54,116 nucleotides of DNA from Tannerella sp. Lineage in GTDB: Bacteria > Bacteroidota > Bacteroidia > Bacteroidales > Tannerellaceae. The stretch covers positions 1-54,116 of the forward strand of contig JAISUX010000131.1 of assembly GCA_031271805.1 (NCBI GenBank), given 5' to 3'. The position numbers and the translations under genes were made by a program. This document shows, piece by piece, positions 1 through 8,828 of the stretch (the stretch's first letter is position 1; each line of letters begins with the position of its first letter). Under the pieces are notes generated by a model. It had not been told where the DNA came from and did not search any database. It saw nothing but the letters and a program-made list of their open reading frames with translations.

Positions 1-308
1 GCGATGCCTTCGAGCGCCTTATAGACATCGCTGTCGTCGAAGAAGATACCCGAATGTTTGCCCTCGCCCTTAGCTGCATTCTCGAAGTTACGGATGCGAC
101 CGGTCTGATTTTCAATCTGATCAATGCAGACCGCCAGCGTAGTAGTGGCATGACTTCTAAGGCATGGCGCCCAGAAGTTGTCGGTGATTTTCACGTGCGA
201 AAAATCAACGGGGGTAATCAGCCGTAAAGACTGATTACCCGCCTGTTTCTCATCTTTGCATCCGCAAATGGCTGCAAATGACAGTAATAGGAATAAATAT
301 CGTTTCAT
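1..308 (-). CDS. GH127-type beta-L-arabinofuranosidase lipoprotein, N-terminal fragment
   Basis: A minus-strand reading frame opens at 308 (ATG AAA CGA TAT) and runs off the left edge with about 102 codons visible. It begins with a lipoprotein-type signal (LLLSFAAICGCKD). It then shows the opening block of the DUF1680/GH127 family: VKITDNFWAP, a CIDQIENQTGRIRNF stretch and a DDSDVYKALEG stretch. Known family members release beta-L-arabinofuranose from plant glycoproteins and glycans with a cysteine nucleophile located further on, outside the window. It is the fourth gene of the susC-susD-EEP operon, only 3 bp after the upstream gene, so it should be the catalytic partner of that transporter. 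The family call is fairly firm; the substrate is inferred. Confidence 0.82.
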   Translation of the reverse strand, partial: MKRYLFLLLSFAAICGCKDEKQAGNQSLRLITPVDFSHVKITDNFWAPCLRSHATTTLAVCIDQIENQTGRIRNFENAAKGEGKHSGIFFDDSDVYKALEGI

Positions 309-311
309 ATT

Positions 312-1157
312 TTATTTAAGTGTTAGTTCGACAGTAACCGGCTGATGATCCGAAGGAAAGAAGGGAAATTCCCGATAGTCGGTGAGAACGCCGTATCGGC
401 TCACATTGAAATGGTCGCTTACGAAGATATAATCAATGCGATTCGGCCCTATGGGATTGGAAAAACGTCTGTTGAACGTGCCTTCAGGTCCGTAAGGCGG
501 CGTCTCGCTTATTTTGCGCGAATCGTTTAGAAAATCGGATAGCGCTTTAATTTGTTCCGTTTCGGGATTGGAATTGTAGTCGCCGGTGGCAAAAACGGGT
601 GCGTTCTTTGCTATTTCCTTAATTTTTTTAATCATCAGTTGGCCTGATTCTCGGCGTGCGACTACGCCTTGATGGTCGAAATGGACGTTAAAGACATAAA
701 ATTCGGCGCCGCTCTTTTTCTCTTTTAGTTTGACCCATGAGCAGATGCGGTTGCAACATGTTGCATCCCAGCCTTTTCCCGGTTCATCGGGTGTCTCGCG
801 CAGCCAGAAATTACCCGATTCCTTAACCGTAAATTTGTCTTTTTTGTAGATAATGGCCGAGTGTTCGCCGGCGTCTTTTCCGTCGTCGCGTCCGGCACCG
901 AAATATGTGTATTCGGGCAGTTCGCAAACGCCTTGCAGTTGATGCAGGAAGCCTTCCTGTGTCCCGACAATATCAAAATCGTGGAACCGAATCAGCGCTT
1001 TCACGGCTTCTTTGCGGTATTGCCATGCGTTGGCGCTGTCGGAAGGGGTGTCCATCCGGAGATTGTAAGTGGCCACTTTCAGTTTCAATGGTTCCTTACA
1101 GTTACTTGATACGATTGCAAAGGCAATCATCGCTACTAATGTAATTAATTTTCTCAT
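312..1157 (-). CDS. Exported endonuclease/exonuclease/phosphatase-fold lipoprotein
   Basis: A 281-residue protein with a lipoprotein signal peptide (IAFAIVSSNC, Cys20) followed by a complete EEP (DNase I-like) domain. Family motifs appear in order: ATYNLRMD, the metal-binding Glu in VGTQEG, NVHFDHQG, TGDYNSNP, NRIDYIFVS and the terminal SDHQPV. The divalent-metal and catalytic Asp/His residues therefore look intact. EEP enzymes of this size in Bacteroidales glycan loci are exported phosphodiesterases or phosphomonoesterases, and the substrate cannot be deduced here. It sits between susD and the GH127 gene in one minus-strand operon, which suggests it trims a phosphate-bearing or nucleotide-like decoration on the imported glycan. 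That last point is inference. Confidence 0.85.
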   Translation of the reverse strand: MRKLITLVAMIAFAIVSSNCKEPLKLKVATYNLRMDTPSDSANAWQYRKEAVKALIRFHDFDIVGTQEGFLHQLQGVCELPEYTYFGAGRDDGKDAGEHSAIIYKKDKFTVKESGNFWLRETPDEPGKGWDATCCNRICSWVKLKEKKSGAEFYVFNVHFDHQGVVARRESGQLMIKKIKEIAKNAPVFATGDYNSNPETEQIKALSDFLNDSRKISETPPYGPEGTFNRRFSNPIGPNRIDYIFVSDHFNVSRYGVLTDYREFPFFPSDHQPVTVELTLK

Positions 1158-1190
1158 TGTTATTATAGTTTAAATAGTAAAAATAATGTA

Positions 1191-1223
1191 TGCCCGGAGC
1201 ACTTTGTTACGGTGTTCCGGGCA
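1191..1223 (-). terminator. Hairpin between susD and the EEP gene (terminator or attenuator)
   Basis: A 12-bp stem: TGCCCGGAGCAC at 1191-1202 pairs with GTGTTCCGGGCA at 1212-1223, with one G-T pair and a 9-base loop. On the minus strand it follows the susD stop and is followed by an A/T-rich but not pure U tract. It probably reduces transcription into the downstream EEP and GH127 genes, or protects the susCD message, as is common in sus-type operons. Confidence 0.55.
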
Positions 1224-1241
1224 CAAATATAGTAAATTTTT

Positions 1242-3002
1242 TTAATCCCAGCCTGGATTTTGTCCGAGATTAGGATTTTTTATTTTATCCGTTTCGGGAA
1301 TAGGGTAGAGATATTTCTTGTCGAGCCATTCGCGAGCGCCCGGATTATAGACGATTTCGCCCGACGTATCGTTCGACAGCGTTCTTTTTCCTACTGCCGT
1401 ACTCGGCGTTACGTCAACAAAAATTATCGACGGATTTGTTGATGACGGCTTGGTGTTTTGATAGAAACAGACGTCCATAATGCCGTCGCTATTCAGGTCG
1501 TATTCGCCGAGTTCGGGCACATACATGCCGTGCATTTCCGCTTCGGCAAACAGTTCTCCTATATGCCATCTTATCAGGTCATCGCCACGCAGCCCTTCGA
1601 AAATCATTTCTATGGCGCGTTCGCGGAAGATTTCAAGTAATACCGGATCGGTAAATTTATTCTTGTAGAACGACAGCAGGTATTGGTCGGCCGTTGTCGG
1701 CATCTGTGTCAGCGTAGCGCCGGTGATGCCTGCGCGTGCACGGATTGCCCCGATGGTGCTTGCCCATTCGGCGTTAGTCATCTGCCCCAGTTCGGCGAGA
1801 GCTTCCGCCTTATTAAGCAGCACTTCAGCCCAACGGAAGATGAGATGTGCATTCTCATTACGGCTCTCATCGTCGTAAGGGAAACGCTCGTCATAACATC
1901 CTTTGATGATCTGATAGCCGGTGAACGACTGGTCGAGATTCGGCGGCGCGACTACGGGAACGCCGTTTTCGGTACGCATATAGTCACCCAGGCGGATGGT
2001 CTGTTTCATACGCGGATCACGATTTTTTACTTCTTCCGTAAAAGGCGTGGTCTTATATGACGGATTGTCGGTAAACGATGTGCCGTCGGCGTTCAGATAC
2101 ATGTTGATAAATCCTCGCGTCAATGCCGGACGGTTACTATATGTCGGGCTGATAGTCTTACGGTTTCTCGAACTGTAAGTTGACAGTGCGGCGTCGAGGG
2201 CTACGCAGAGGATTGTTTCGTCCGTATAAGGCGCTTTTTGCAGGAACATGTCGCGATACGCGTTAGCGCCCTGATGCAGTGAGAATCCGGTGATTTCGTT
2301 GGCCGTTTTCACGACTTCCTGAAACCATGTGTTGGCCGTTCCCTGTTTGCCGTAGCTCGTATGATATTTCCGCAAGGAGGCTTCATAAAGGCACAGGCGG
2401 GTTTTGAATGCTCTTACCACGTTTTTTGTGATAAGGGTGCAAGTCGGGTCGCTTGTGGTCGTGATGTGTTCTATCGCATAATTAAGGTCGGCGAGTACTT
2501 TTTCCATCACCTCGAAGCGGTCGTCACGAGGCCCGTAAAGCGTAGCTTCGTCGTCCACTTCGATAGTCCGGTCAATCCATGGCACATCGCCGAAACGTTT
2601 CACCATGCCGAAATAGAAATAAGCGCGGAAGAATCGGGCAAGTCCGAGATAATGTTCCCGCTCGGCAACAGAACTTTTTTCGCAATTCTCAATGAAATAG
2701 TTGATTGCGCGAAGGCTTGTCCACGTCCATCCGGAGCTTGTGATAGCGCTCAGCACGTTTGGCTGGAAGCGTGAATCCACGCCGTTACGGGCGACGAGAT
2801 CCGAGTTGTCGTCCAACAGGAATACTCCGTCGTATGGAGTGGGCAGCAATTCATAAAAAGAGTTTGAATATAACTCTAAGCCGCTTTTCGATTCGAAGAT
2901 AGCTTGTTTTGAAGCCGTCGCCTGCGGCATTTCGTTGAGGTCGCATCCGGTTATGCCTGCGAACATTAATAAACCGGCGACAATATATTTAATATTTTTC
3001 AT
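1242..3002 (-). CDS. SusD/RagB-family surface glycan-binding lipoprotein
   Basis: A 586-residue SusD-like protein. The lipoprotein signal has its Cys in GITGCDL (Cys20). The fold features of the family follow: an N-terminal helical region (SGLELYSNSFYELLP), the ARFFRAYFYFGMVKRFGDVP block typical of the SusD TPR core, a C-terminal RWAEVLLNKAEALAELG block and the closing NPNLGQNPGWD. It is anchored on the cell surface and delivers glycan to the SusC pore encoded 20 bp upstream. The ligand is not determinable. The neighbouring GH127 fragment suggests an arabinose-containing glycan, which is inference. Confidence 0.95.
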   Translation of the reverse strand: MKNIKYIVAGLLMFAGITGCDLNEMPQATASKQAIFESKSGLELYSNSFYELLPTPYDGVFLLDDNSDLVARNGVDSRFQPNVLSAITSSGWTWTSLRAINYFIENCEKSSVAEREHYLGLARFFRAYFYFGMVKRFGDVPWIDRTIEVDDEATLYGPRDDRFEVMEKVLADLNYAIEHITTTSDPTCTLITKNVVRAFKTRLCLYEASLRKYHTSYGKQGTANTWFQEVVKTANEITGFSLHQGANAYRDMFLQKAPYTDETILCVALDAALSTYSSRNRKTISPTYSNRPALTRGFINMYLNADGTSFTDNPSYKTTPFTEEVKNRDPRMKQTIRLGDYMRTENGVPVVAPPNLDQSFTGYQIIKGCYDERFPYDDESRNENAHLIFRWAEVLLNKAEALAELGQMTNAEWASTIGAIRARAGITGATLTQMPTTADQYLLSFYKNKFTDPVLLEIFRERAIEMIFEGLRGDDLIRWHIGELFAEAEMHGMYVPELGEYDLNSDGIMDVCFYQNTKPSSTNPSIIFVDVTPSTAVGKRTLSNDTSGEIVYNPGAREWLDKKYLYPIPETDKIKNPNLGQNPGWD

Positions 3003-3022
3003 TTTTTTCTTTATTTAATTGA

Positions 3023-6000
3023 TTAAAAACTAACAGATATACCAAGCGTAATTGCTTTCAACATAGGATAACCGTAGCCGTCGCCATCGGTTCGAGTGTC
3101 GTTACTATCGAGGCCGGTCAATTGTGTGCCGGCGCCGAAAACGCTTGTCACGTCGGTGTCTCTTGTGATGTTATACAAGGGCGACCATGTCCATAGGTTT
3201 TCGCCGGAGATATAAACCTGCAAGGCGCTTGCTTTGAGCTTGTCCGTGATAGATTTGGGCAGGGAGTAGCCCACATTAAGCGTCCGCAGACGGATGTATG
3301 CCACATTCTGCAGGTAGCGGTCGTTAGCCAGACGAAGTTGTCCGCTTCCGTTTTGAGCCGAATATCCCGAAAGCAACGGCAGATAGGCATCAAAATTTTG
3401 CAATTCGGTACGGAACTGCTGGTCTTCCTGCCATCGCGGATAGTCGTTGTAAGGACGATTGTACTGTCCCCAGAAACGCGCTTCGGTTGAGGGGTACCAC
3501 TGCTGCTTTCCTACACCCTGGAAGAAGGCATTCAGCGAGAAGCCTTTCCAGTCGCCGCCCATCGAAAAACCGTAGATATAATGAGGCGAGTTGTTTCCGA
3601 TTATTGTTTTGTCACCCGAATCGCCTACGCGGTTAAGTCCCTGATAAATAACATCGTCGCCATCAAGATTTTTGAATTTCAGGTCGCCGACATAATTCTT
3701 GCGGGTTGTGTGGGCGAGGATATTGGACTGTGACGGCGAATTGGCGATTTCTTCTTCCGATTTGAACAATCCTTCCACACGGTAACCCCATATTTCACCT
3801 ATTGTCTGACCGATATAGTAGTCCGACAGGTTCATTTCGGGATTGTAATAATCCGTAATGACGGCCTTGTAGTCGGACAATGTAAATTTAATGTTGTAAT
3901 ACAGCGGGTCGCTGCCCAATTGTACTTTGTCGTTCCAGTTCAGCGAGATTTCCCATCCTGTTGTTTCGAGGCTGGCATAGTTGCCTTTGGGCACGCTTGT
4001 TCCGAAGATAGCCGGAACGCTTGGTCCTACGGTGTACATATTCTTTGTCCAACGACGGTAGAGGTCGCCCGAAAAACTCAACCGGTTATTCAGGCTGTTG
4101 ATGTCCAACCCTACGTTTCCGGTCGTTGCCGTTTCCCATGTCAGGCTGTTGGGGATAACGTTAGGTTGGCTGGTGCGTTGGGGGCGGGTGCCGTTCAGGA
4201 TGCGTTCCGACTGGCTTATGCTGAAGTTTTCGCTGAAAGTATAGGGGCTGATGGAACCGTTGCCCAACGAGCCGTAAGAAACGCGCAACTTGAGGTTGGA
4301 TATTGCTTGCGGGTCAACACTCCAGAATTTTTCTTCCGACAATCTCCATCCGGCAGATACCGATGGAAAGAACGCCCATTGCTGGTTGTCGGGGAATTTC
4401 GACGAGCCGTCGTAACGACCGTTGACTTCGAGCAGATAACGCTCATCGAAATTATAGTTCAAACGGAAGAAACCGCCGGCGATACGCCATTTGTTATAAC
4501 CTCCCGATGTGCTGATGTTTTCGCCAACCGTCAGGTTGATGTCTTTTGCGTCTTCATAAACGATACCGTTTCGCTGCATCGTAACCTGTTTATAAACAGA
4601 TTGTTCGTAGTTGTATCCGACAAGCAGGTTGAGGTTGTGCACCTTGCCTAATGTTTTCTCATAATTGGCATAAACATTGGTTGCGATATATTCGGTCGTA
4701 TTGCGGCGTTCCTGCAGGTCGTTGGTATTTGCGCCGGTGTAGCCGATAACGCCTTCATAGCGGCTGTAAGGCACTTGGACGCGGATCTGCTGGTGTCCGT
4801 ACTCCTTGTTCTGGAACGTGAAATCGGCGCGTAGCGTCAGGCTTTTGTCGAAAAATTCGGCTTTAAACGCCGTTTTGTTCTTGAACACTTTCTGATACAA
4901 ATCGGCATAACTCTTGCCGAGATAGCGGTCGCCTACCGTATATGCCGCAGGGAACGACAGCGTTCCGTCGGGATTGAGCAGCGGCGCGAGCGGGTTGCCT
5001 TCGTCGGCTATGTTTCTCCAGATATTGCTGCCCTCGCCGACGTTGATCGGCTGGTGATAACTCATGGTGGAATATTCCGTGTTGTTATCTACCGACAGCC
5101 ATTTTGTCAACTGAATTGTCCCTTTAGCGCGGAGGTTGTACATCGAATATTTGTCCGAATTGTAGCGATACAGACCGTCTTCGCCGTTGTAACGTCCTGT
5201 CAGATAGTAGGATGCTATCTCATTGCCTCCTGTAACCGTCACGTTATGATCTTGTGCGAAGAAACTTTCCTTGTTAAGTTCTTTGTACCAGTCGGTGCTG
5301 TAATAATATTCGTACGCGCCGGTTGTAGGATTGATTTCGATGCGCGGCAGGCTGGGATCTTCCCAACGACGCTTTATCTCGGCTAAGTAAGCTGGCGAGA
5401 ACGTCATTGTTTTATTGACTGCCGTAGGGGTATTTCCGTTGTCGTTCCAGCGCGACCATGCGTCGCTGAACGATTGCGCCCAGGGATAGGAATCAACGAT
5501 ATTGTCGGGAACGGTCGTCGGCGATTTCGACGAGAAGTTGCCCGTGTAGTTGATGGTCGTTTTTCCTATGGCCGACGATTTGGTCGTGATCAGCACAACT
5601 CCGAACGCCGCACGCGCTCCGTAAATAGAAGCCGATGCCGCATCTTTTAATACCGAAACGCTCTCAATGTCGTTAGGATTCAACATTCTGGGGTCGCCTT
5701 CAACGCCGTCAATAAGGATTAAAGCGCTGCCGCCCTGTCCGATAGATGTCGTTCCGCGAACGTTGTAAGTAGGTGAGTTTGTCGGCTTACCGTCGGTCAT
5801 CACGATATTCAGGTTCGGGATAGCGCCCACCAAACCTTGCGAAATGTTAGTGATAGGACGATGCTCGAACACCTCCGAGGTAACCTGGTCAACGGCGCCG
5901 GTCAGGTTCACTTTTCGTTGAGTGCCGTAACCCACGACTACGATTTCTTCAAGCGCCTGAACGTCTTCCGACAGCGTGATTTGCAGATTACTCTGGTTCC

Positions 6001-6286
6001 CGACAGCGATTTCTTGCGTTACGTACCCGATATACGATACCTGCAATACCGCATTTGCCGATACTCGTAACGAGAAAATACCGTCGGCATTAGTGATCGT
6101 TCCGTTTTGCGTGCCTTTCTCGACAATATTTGCGCCGATGACGGTTTCGCCGGTTTTATCGACCACTTTCCCTCTAATTTCCCTGTTCTGCGCAAACAGC
6201 GACATGGAAATACACAATGACATTCCCGCCAATATTATAGCACGGGATAAGTCTTTTCCGAATTTTAATTTAAACTTCTTGAACAT
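3023..6286 (-). CDS. SusC/RagA-family TonB-linked outer-membrane transporter
   Basis: A 1087-residue SusC protein and first gene of the operon. The signal peptide ends near SLFAQ (residue 33). A carboxypeptidase-regulatory-like beta-sandwich follows (about 34-115, GKVVDKTGETVIGANI), then the TonB-box-like VVVGYGTQRK segment and a plug domain (about 125-235, with IESVSVLKDAASASIYGARA). The remainder is the 22-strand barrel ending in the aromatic TLGISVSF. It imports oligosaccharides bound by its SusD partner using TonB energy. A matching promoter lies at 6440-6471. Length and domain order are normal for the family. Confidence 0.96.
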   Translation of the reverse strand: MFKKFKLKFGKDLSRAIILAGMSLCISMSLFAQNREIRGKVVDKTGETVIGANIVEKGTQNGTITNADGIFSLRVSANAVLQVSYIGYVTQEIAVGNQSNLQITLSEDVQALEEIVVVGYGTQRKVNLTGAVDQVTSEVFEHRPITNISQGLVGAIPNLNIVMTDGKPTNSPTYNVRGTTSIGQGGSALILIDGVEGDPRMLNPNDIESVSVLKDAASASIYGARAAFGVVLITTKSSAIGKTTINYTGNFSSKSPTTVPDNIVDSYPWAQSFSDAWSRWNDNGNTPTAVNKTMTFSPAYLAEIKRRWEDPSLPRIEINPTTGAYEYYYSTDWYKELNKESFFAQDHNVTVTGGNEIASYYLTGRYNGEDGLYRYNSDKYSMYNLRAKGTIQLTKWLSVDNNTEYSTMSYHQPINVGEGSNIWRNIADEGNPLAPLLNPDGTLSFPAAYTVGDRYLGKSYADLYQKVFKNKTAFKAEFFDKSLTLRADFTFQNKEYGHQQIRVQVPYSRYEGVIGYTGANTNDLQERRNTTEYIATNVYANYEKTLGKVHNLNLLVGYNYEQSVYKQVTMQRNGIVYEDAKDINLTVGENISTSGGYNKWRIAGGFFRLNYNFDERYLLEVNGRYDGSSKFPDNQQWAFFPSVSAGWRLSEEKFWSVDPQAISNLKLRVSYGSLGNGSISPYTFSENFSISQSERILNGTRPQRTSQPNVIPNSLTWETATTGNVGLDINSLNNRLSFSGDLYRRWTKNMYTVGPSVPAIFGTSVPKGNYASLETTGWEISLNWNDKVQLGSDPLYYNIKFTLSDYKAVITDYYNPEMNLSDYYIGQTIGEIWGYRVEGLFKSEEEIANSPSQSNILAHTTRKNYVGDLKFKNLDGDDVIYQGLNRVGDSGDKTIIGNNSPHYIYGFSMGGDWKGFSLNAFFQGVGKQQWYPSTEARFWGQYNRPYNDYPRWQEDQQFRTELQNFDAYLPLLSGYSAQNGSGQLRLANDRYLQNVAYIRLRTLNVGYSLPKSITDKLKASALQVYISGENLWTWSPLYNITRDTDVTSVFGAGTQLTGLDSNDTRTDGDGYGYPMLKAITLGISVSF

Positions 6287-6439
6287 AAAAAATAGGTTTT
6301 AGTATATAAAATGTTGAATAGAAAATATATAGACATTGCCGACAGCCATCCGATTAGGACAGGCGCCAACAAAGAGTATTACATGGTGTATTTTTCTATA
6401 TAACTTGTATTTCATGTCTATTTATTTTGTATTTCGAGG

Positions 6440-6471
6440 CAAAGTAAGGAATAAAAAATGTGATATGCAAA
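6440..6471 (-). promoter_or_regulatory. Promoter of the first susCD operon
   Basis: On the minus strand, TTTG (6468-6471) is followed after 20 bp by TTACTTTG (6440-6447), a near match to the Bacteroidota consensus TTTG-N19-21-TAnnTTTG. The implied 5' leader before the susC start at 6286 is roughly 140 bases. Confidence 0.65.
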
Positions 6472-6487
6472 TAAAACCAAGGAAAAA

Positions 6488-6519
6488 TTTGTTTTATTTC
6501 GCAATTTTACCTATTTTTG
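6488..6519 (+). promoter_or_regulatory. Promoter of the glycerophosphodiesterase operon
   Basis: A perfect consensus match: TTTG at 6488-6491, a 20-bp spacer, TATTTTTG at 6512-6519. It is divergent from, and about 20 bp away from, the susC promoter. Transcription would begin near 6525, leaving a very short leader before the start codon at 6546. Confidence 0.75.
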
Positions 6520-6545
6520 TCGCCGAATCAATAAAAAAATGAAGC

Positions 6546-7460
6546 ATGAAAAATTTTGGAATGAACAAATGGATTATATTGTTTGCCTTTTTGGGCTTAC
6601 ATTCAATAGGTTGCGGGCAAGATGACGGAAAGCTCAAGAAATTGGTCGGCGAAAAGACCGATTTACACGAGTTTTTCAAATATAAGGCCGATGGGTCGAT
6701 AATCATCAGCGGGCATCGTGGCGGACTGGAACCGGGCTTTCCGGAAAACAGTCTCGAAGGGTTCGAAAATGTATTGACAAAGACGCCGTCTTTCTTCGAG
6801 ATAGACCCTCGCCTGACTAAAGATAGCGTCATTGTTCTGATGCACGACGCCACTTTGGATCGTACTACCGACGGCAAAGGCAATTTGTCCGACTATACTT
6901 GGGCGCAATTGCAATCCGTCAGGCTGAAGGATATGAATGGAAAAACGACGGCGTATAAGATTCCCACACTCAAGGATGTTATCCTCTGGAGCAAAGGTAA
7001 GACGGTCGTCAATCTCGACAAGAAAGACGTGCCGATGGCGATGATTGTTGAGTTGATAAAAGAATGTGACGCGGAAAACCAAATAATGCTGACTGTTCAC
7101 ACGGGCGCGCAGGCGCGTTACTATTATGACAGATTGCCGAACGTCATGTTTTCGGCTTTTGTGCGCGACGACAAAGAATACGAGGACATGGCCATTTCGG
7201 GCGTTCCATGGAAGAATATGATAGCATACATCGGAGCGAGTATCAATGAGAAGAATCGTCATATAGTCGAAAAACTGCATCGGAACGGCGTGCGATGTAT
7301 GATTTCGCTCGCCCCGACTCACGACAAACTGAAATCGGCCGCCGAACGCGACGAAGCTTATCGCAAAGAAATCGCCCTGAAACCCGATATCATAGAGTCC
7401 GACCTCCCAGTCGAAGTCTCTAAAACCCTTGCCAAAACTATTGCCGGAACAAAAAAATAA
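6546..7460 (+). CDS. Exported glycerophosphodiester phosphodiesterase family protein
   Basis: A 304-residue protein with an N-terminal hydrophobic signal and a plausible lipobox Cys23 (LHSIGC). The GDPD TIM-barrel motifs are complete: GHRGG (His57, Arg58), PEN (66-68), EIDPR (Glu85, Asp87) and MHDATLDRT (His100). These are the general acid/base and metal-binding positions of the family, which hydrolyses glycerophosphodiesters to glycerol-3-phosphate and an alcohol. The next gene encodes a GlpT/UhpT-like transporter, which fits capture of released glycerol-3-phosphate. Met6 at 6561 is an alternative start. A paralogous GDPD domain, including the same LHEF-(F/Y) lead-in and the LDKKDVP motif, is fused to the sialidase at 12706-15120. 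Confidence 0.9.
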   Translation: MKNFGMNKWIILFAFLGLHSIGCGQDDGKLKKLVGEKTDLHEFFKYKADGSIIISGHRGGLEPGFPENSLEGFENVLTKTPSFFEIDPRLTKDSVIVLMHDATLDRTTDGKGNLSDYTWAQLQSVRLKDMNGKTTAYKIPTLKDVILWSKGKTVVNLDKKDVPMAMIVELIKECDAENQIMLTVHTGAQARYYYDRLPNVMFSAFVRDDKEYEDMAISGVPWKNMIAYIGASINEKNRHIVEKLHRNGVRCMISLAPTHDKLKSAAERDEAYRKEIALKPDIIESDLPVEVSKTLAKTIAGTKK

Positions 7461-7466
7461 TTGAAT

Positions 7467-8828
7467 ATGAGTGATGATTTAAAAAACAACCCTGAAGTAT
7501 CAAAATTATTCAAACGTTGGCAGGTGCGTACAATCATTGTAACGATGATAGGATATGCCTTGTTTTATTTCGTGCGAAAGAATTTCAGTATGGCTATGCC
7601 CGGCCTTAACGCCGACCTCGGAATCTCGAAGGTCAATCTCGGTATCTTTCTGACGCTTAACGGATTAATATATGGTTTGTCGCGTTTTGTAAACGGCATA
7701 TTCGCCGACAGGCTCAACGCACGATTTTATATGGCGACAGGCTTGTTGCTTTGTGCGGTCGCCAATTTCGCTTTTGGCTTCGGCGAGGACATCTCGGCAT
7801 GGATCACCGGTGAGCCTTCCGGTTCAAACTTTACAAATACCCTTATCCTTTTCATGGGGATACTGTGGGTCATCAACGGCTTATTGCAGGGCGCGGGCTT
7901 CCCGCCGTGTGCGAGGCTGCTCACCCACTGGATACCGCCGAAGGAATTAGCGACCAAAATGTCGGTATGGAACACCTCGCACTCTATCGGGGCAGGATTG
8001 GTCGTGATACTCTGCGGATACATCATGGGCAACATGGGGGTAGGCGAGAACCATGTAGGCGCGTGGAAATGGTGCTTTTGGATACCTGCGGGGATTTCTT
8101 TTGTGGGCGCCATCATGCTGTTTGTTTTTCTGCGCGACACGCCTTCGACTGTCGGCCTTCCCGAATTGCCCGGCACCGAAACGAAAAAGGACGAATCGGA
8201 GAAATCCGCCGAAACGAAGGCTTTCCTTCGCAAGAAAGTATTCGGCAATCCATTGATATGGATACTTGGCGTAGCTAATTTCTTTGTTTACATAGTGCGT
8301 TTTTCGGTGCTCGACTGGGGGCCGACCCTGCTTAAGCAATCGAAGAACGTCAGTATGGAAAGCGCCGGCTGGATTGTCGCGCTCTTTGAGATAGCAGGCA
8401 TAATCGGCATGTTGGTCGCCGGCTGGGCTACCGACCGCTATTTGAAAGGTCGCGCTCATCGCACTTGTGTGTTTTGTATGCTTGGGACGCTGATTTTTGT
8501 GCTGATTTTCTGGCAATTACCTTCCGATGCGCCGGTCTGGATGCTGTTTGCAACCCTTTGCGCGACAGGCTTTTTCATCTATGGCCCCCAGGCGTTAATA
8601 GGAATTGCAGCAGCCAATCAAGCCACTAAGAAAGCCGCAGCTACGGCTAACGGGCTTACCGGCATGTTCGGTTATGCAAGCACTGCCGTATCGGGAGTAG
8701 GATTCGGCTATATCGCTCAACATTACGGATGGAACTTGGCATACATCACGATTATCGTTATGGCCTTCATCGGTATGGGCGTATTTATGCTTATGTGGAA
8801 CGCAAAAGCGGATGGATATGAAGAATGA
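7467..8828 (+). CDS. glpT: Glycerol-3-phosphate/hexose-phosphate transporter (OPA family MFS)
   Basis: A 12-helix major facilitator protein of about 453 residues. ATG 7467 is preferred over an in-frame TTG at 7461, 6 bases upstream. The segment YALFYFVRKNFSMAMP and the following LGISKVNLGIFLTLNG are characteristic of the organophosphate:phosphate antiporter group (GlpT, UhpT), with Arg in the first helix able to bind phosphate. The long central cytoplasmic loop (ETKKDESEKSAETKAF) is normal. It starts directly after the glycerophosphodiesterase stop and overlaps the following HAD phosphatase, so the three form an operon. Glycerol-3-phosphate is the most likely substrate from context, and a hexose phosphate is possible. 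The symbol is by family analogy. Confidence 0.82.
   Translation: MSDDLKNNPEVSKLFKRWQVRTIIVTMIGYALFYFVRKNFSMAMPGLNADLGISKVNLGIFLTLNGLIYGLSRFVNGIFADRLNARFYMATGLLLCAVANFAFGFGEDISAWITGEPSGSNFTNTLILFMGILWVINGLLQGAGFPPCARLLTHWIPPKELATKMSVWNTSHSIGAGLVVILCGYIMGNMGVGENHVGAWKWCFWIPAGISFVGAIMLFVFLRDTPSTVGLPELPGTETKKDESEKSAETKAFLRKKVFGNPLIWILGVANFFVYIVRFSVLDWGPTLLKQSKNVSMESAGWIVALFEIAGIIGMLVAGWATDRYLKGRAHRTCVFCMLGTLIFVLIFWQLPSDAPVWMLFATLCATGFFIYGPQALIGIAAANQATKKAAATANGLTGMFGYASTAVSGVGFGYIAQHYGWNLAYITIIVMAFIGMGVFMLMWNAKADGYEE

Noticed and set aside
3920-4651. 243-codon plus-strand frame opposite the first susC
   Set aside because: Shadow frame of a conserved TonB-barrel gene; composition is not protein-like for this genome.
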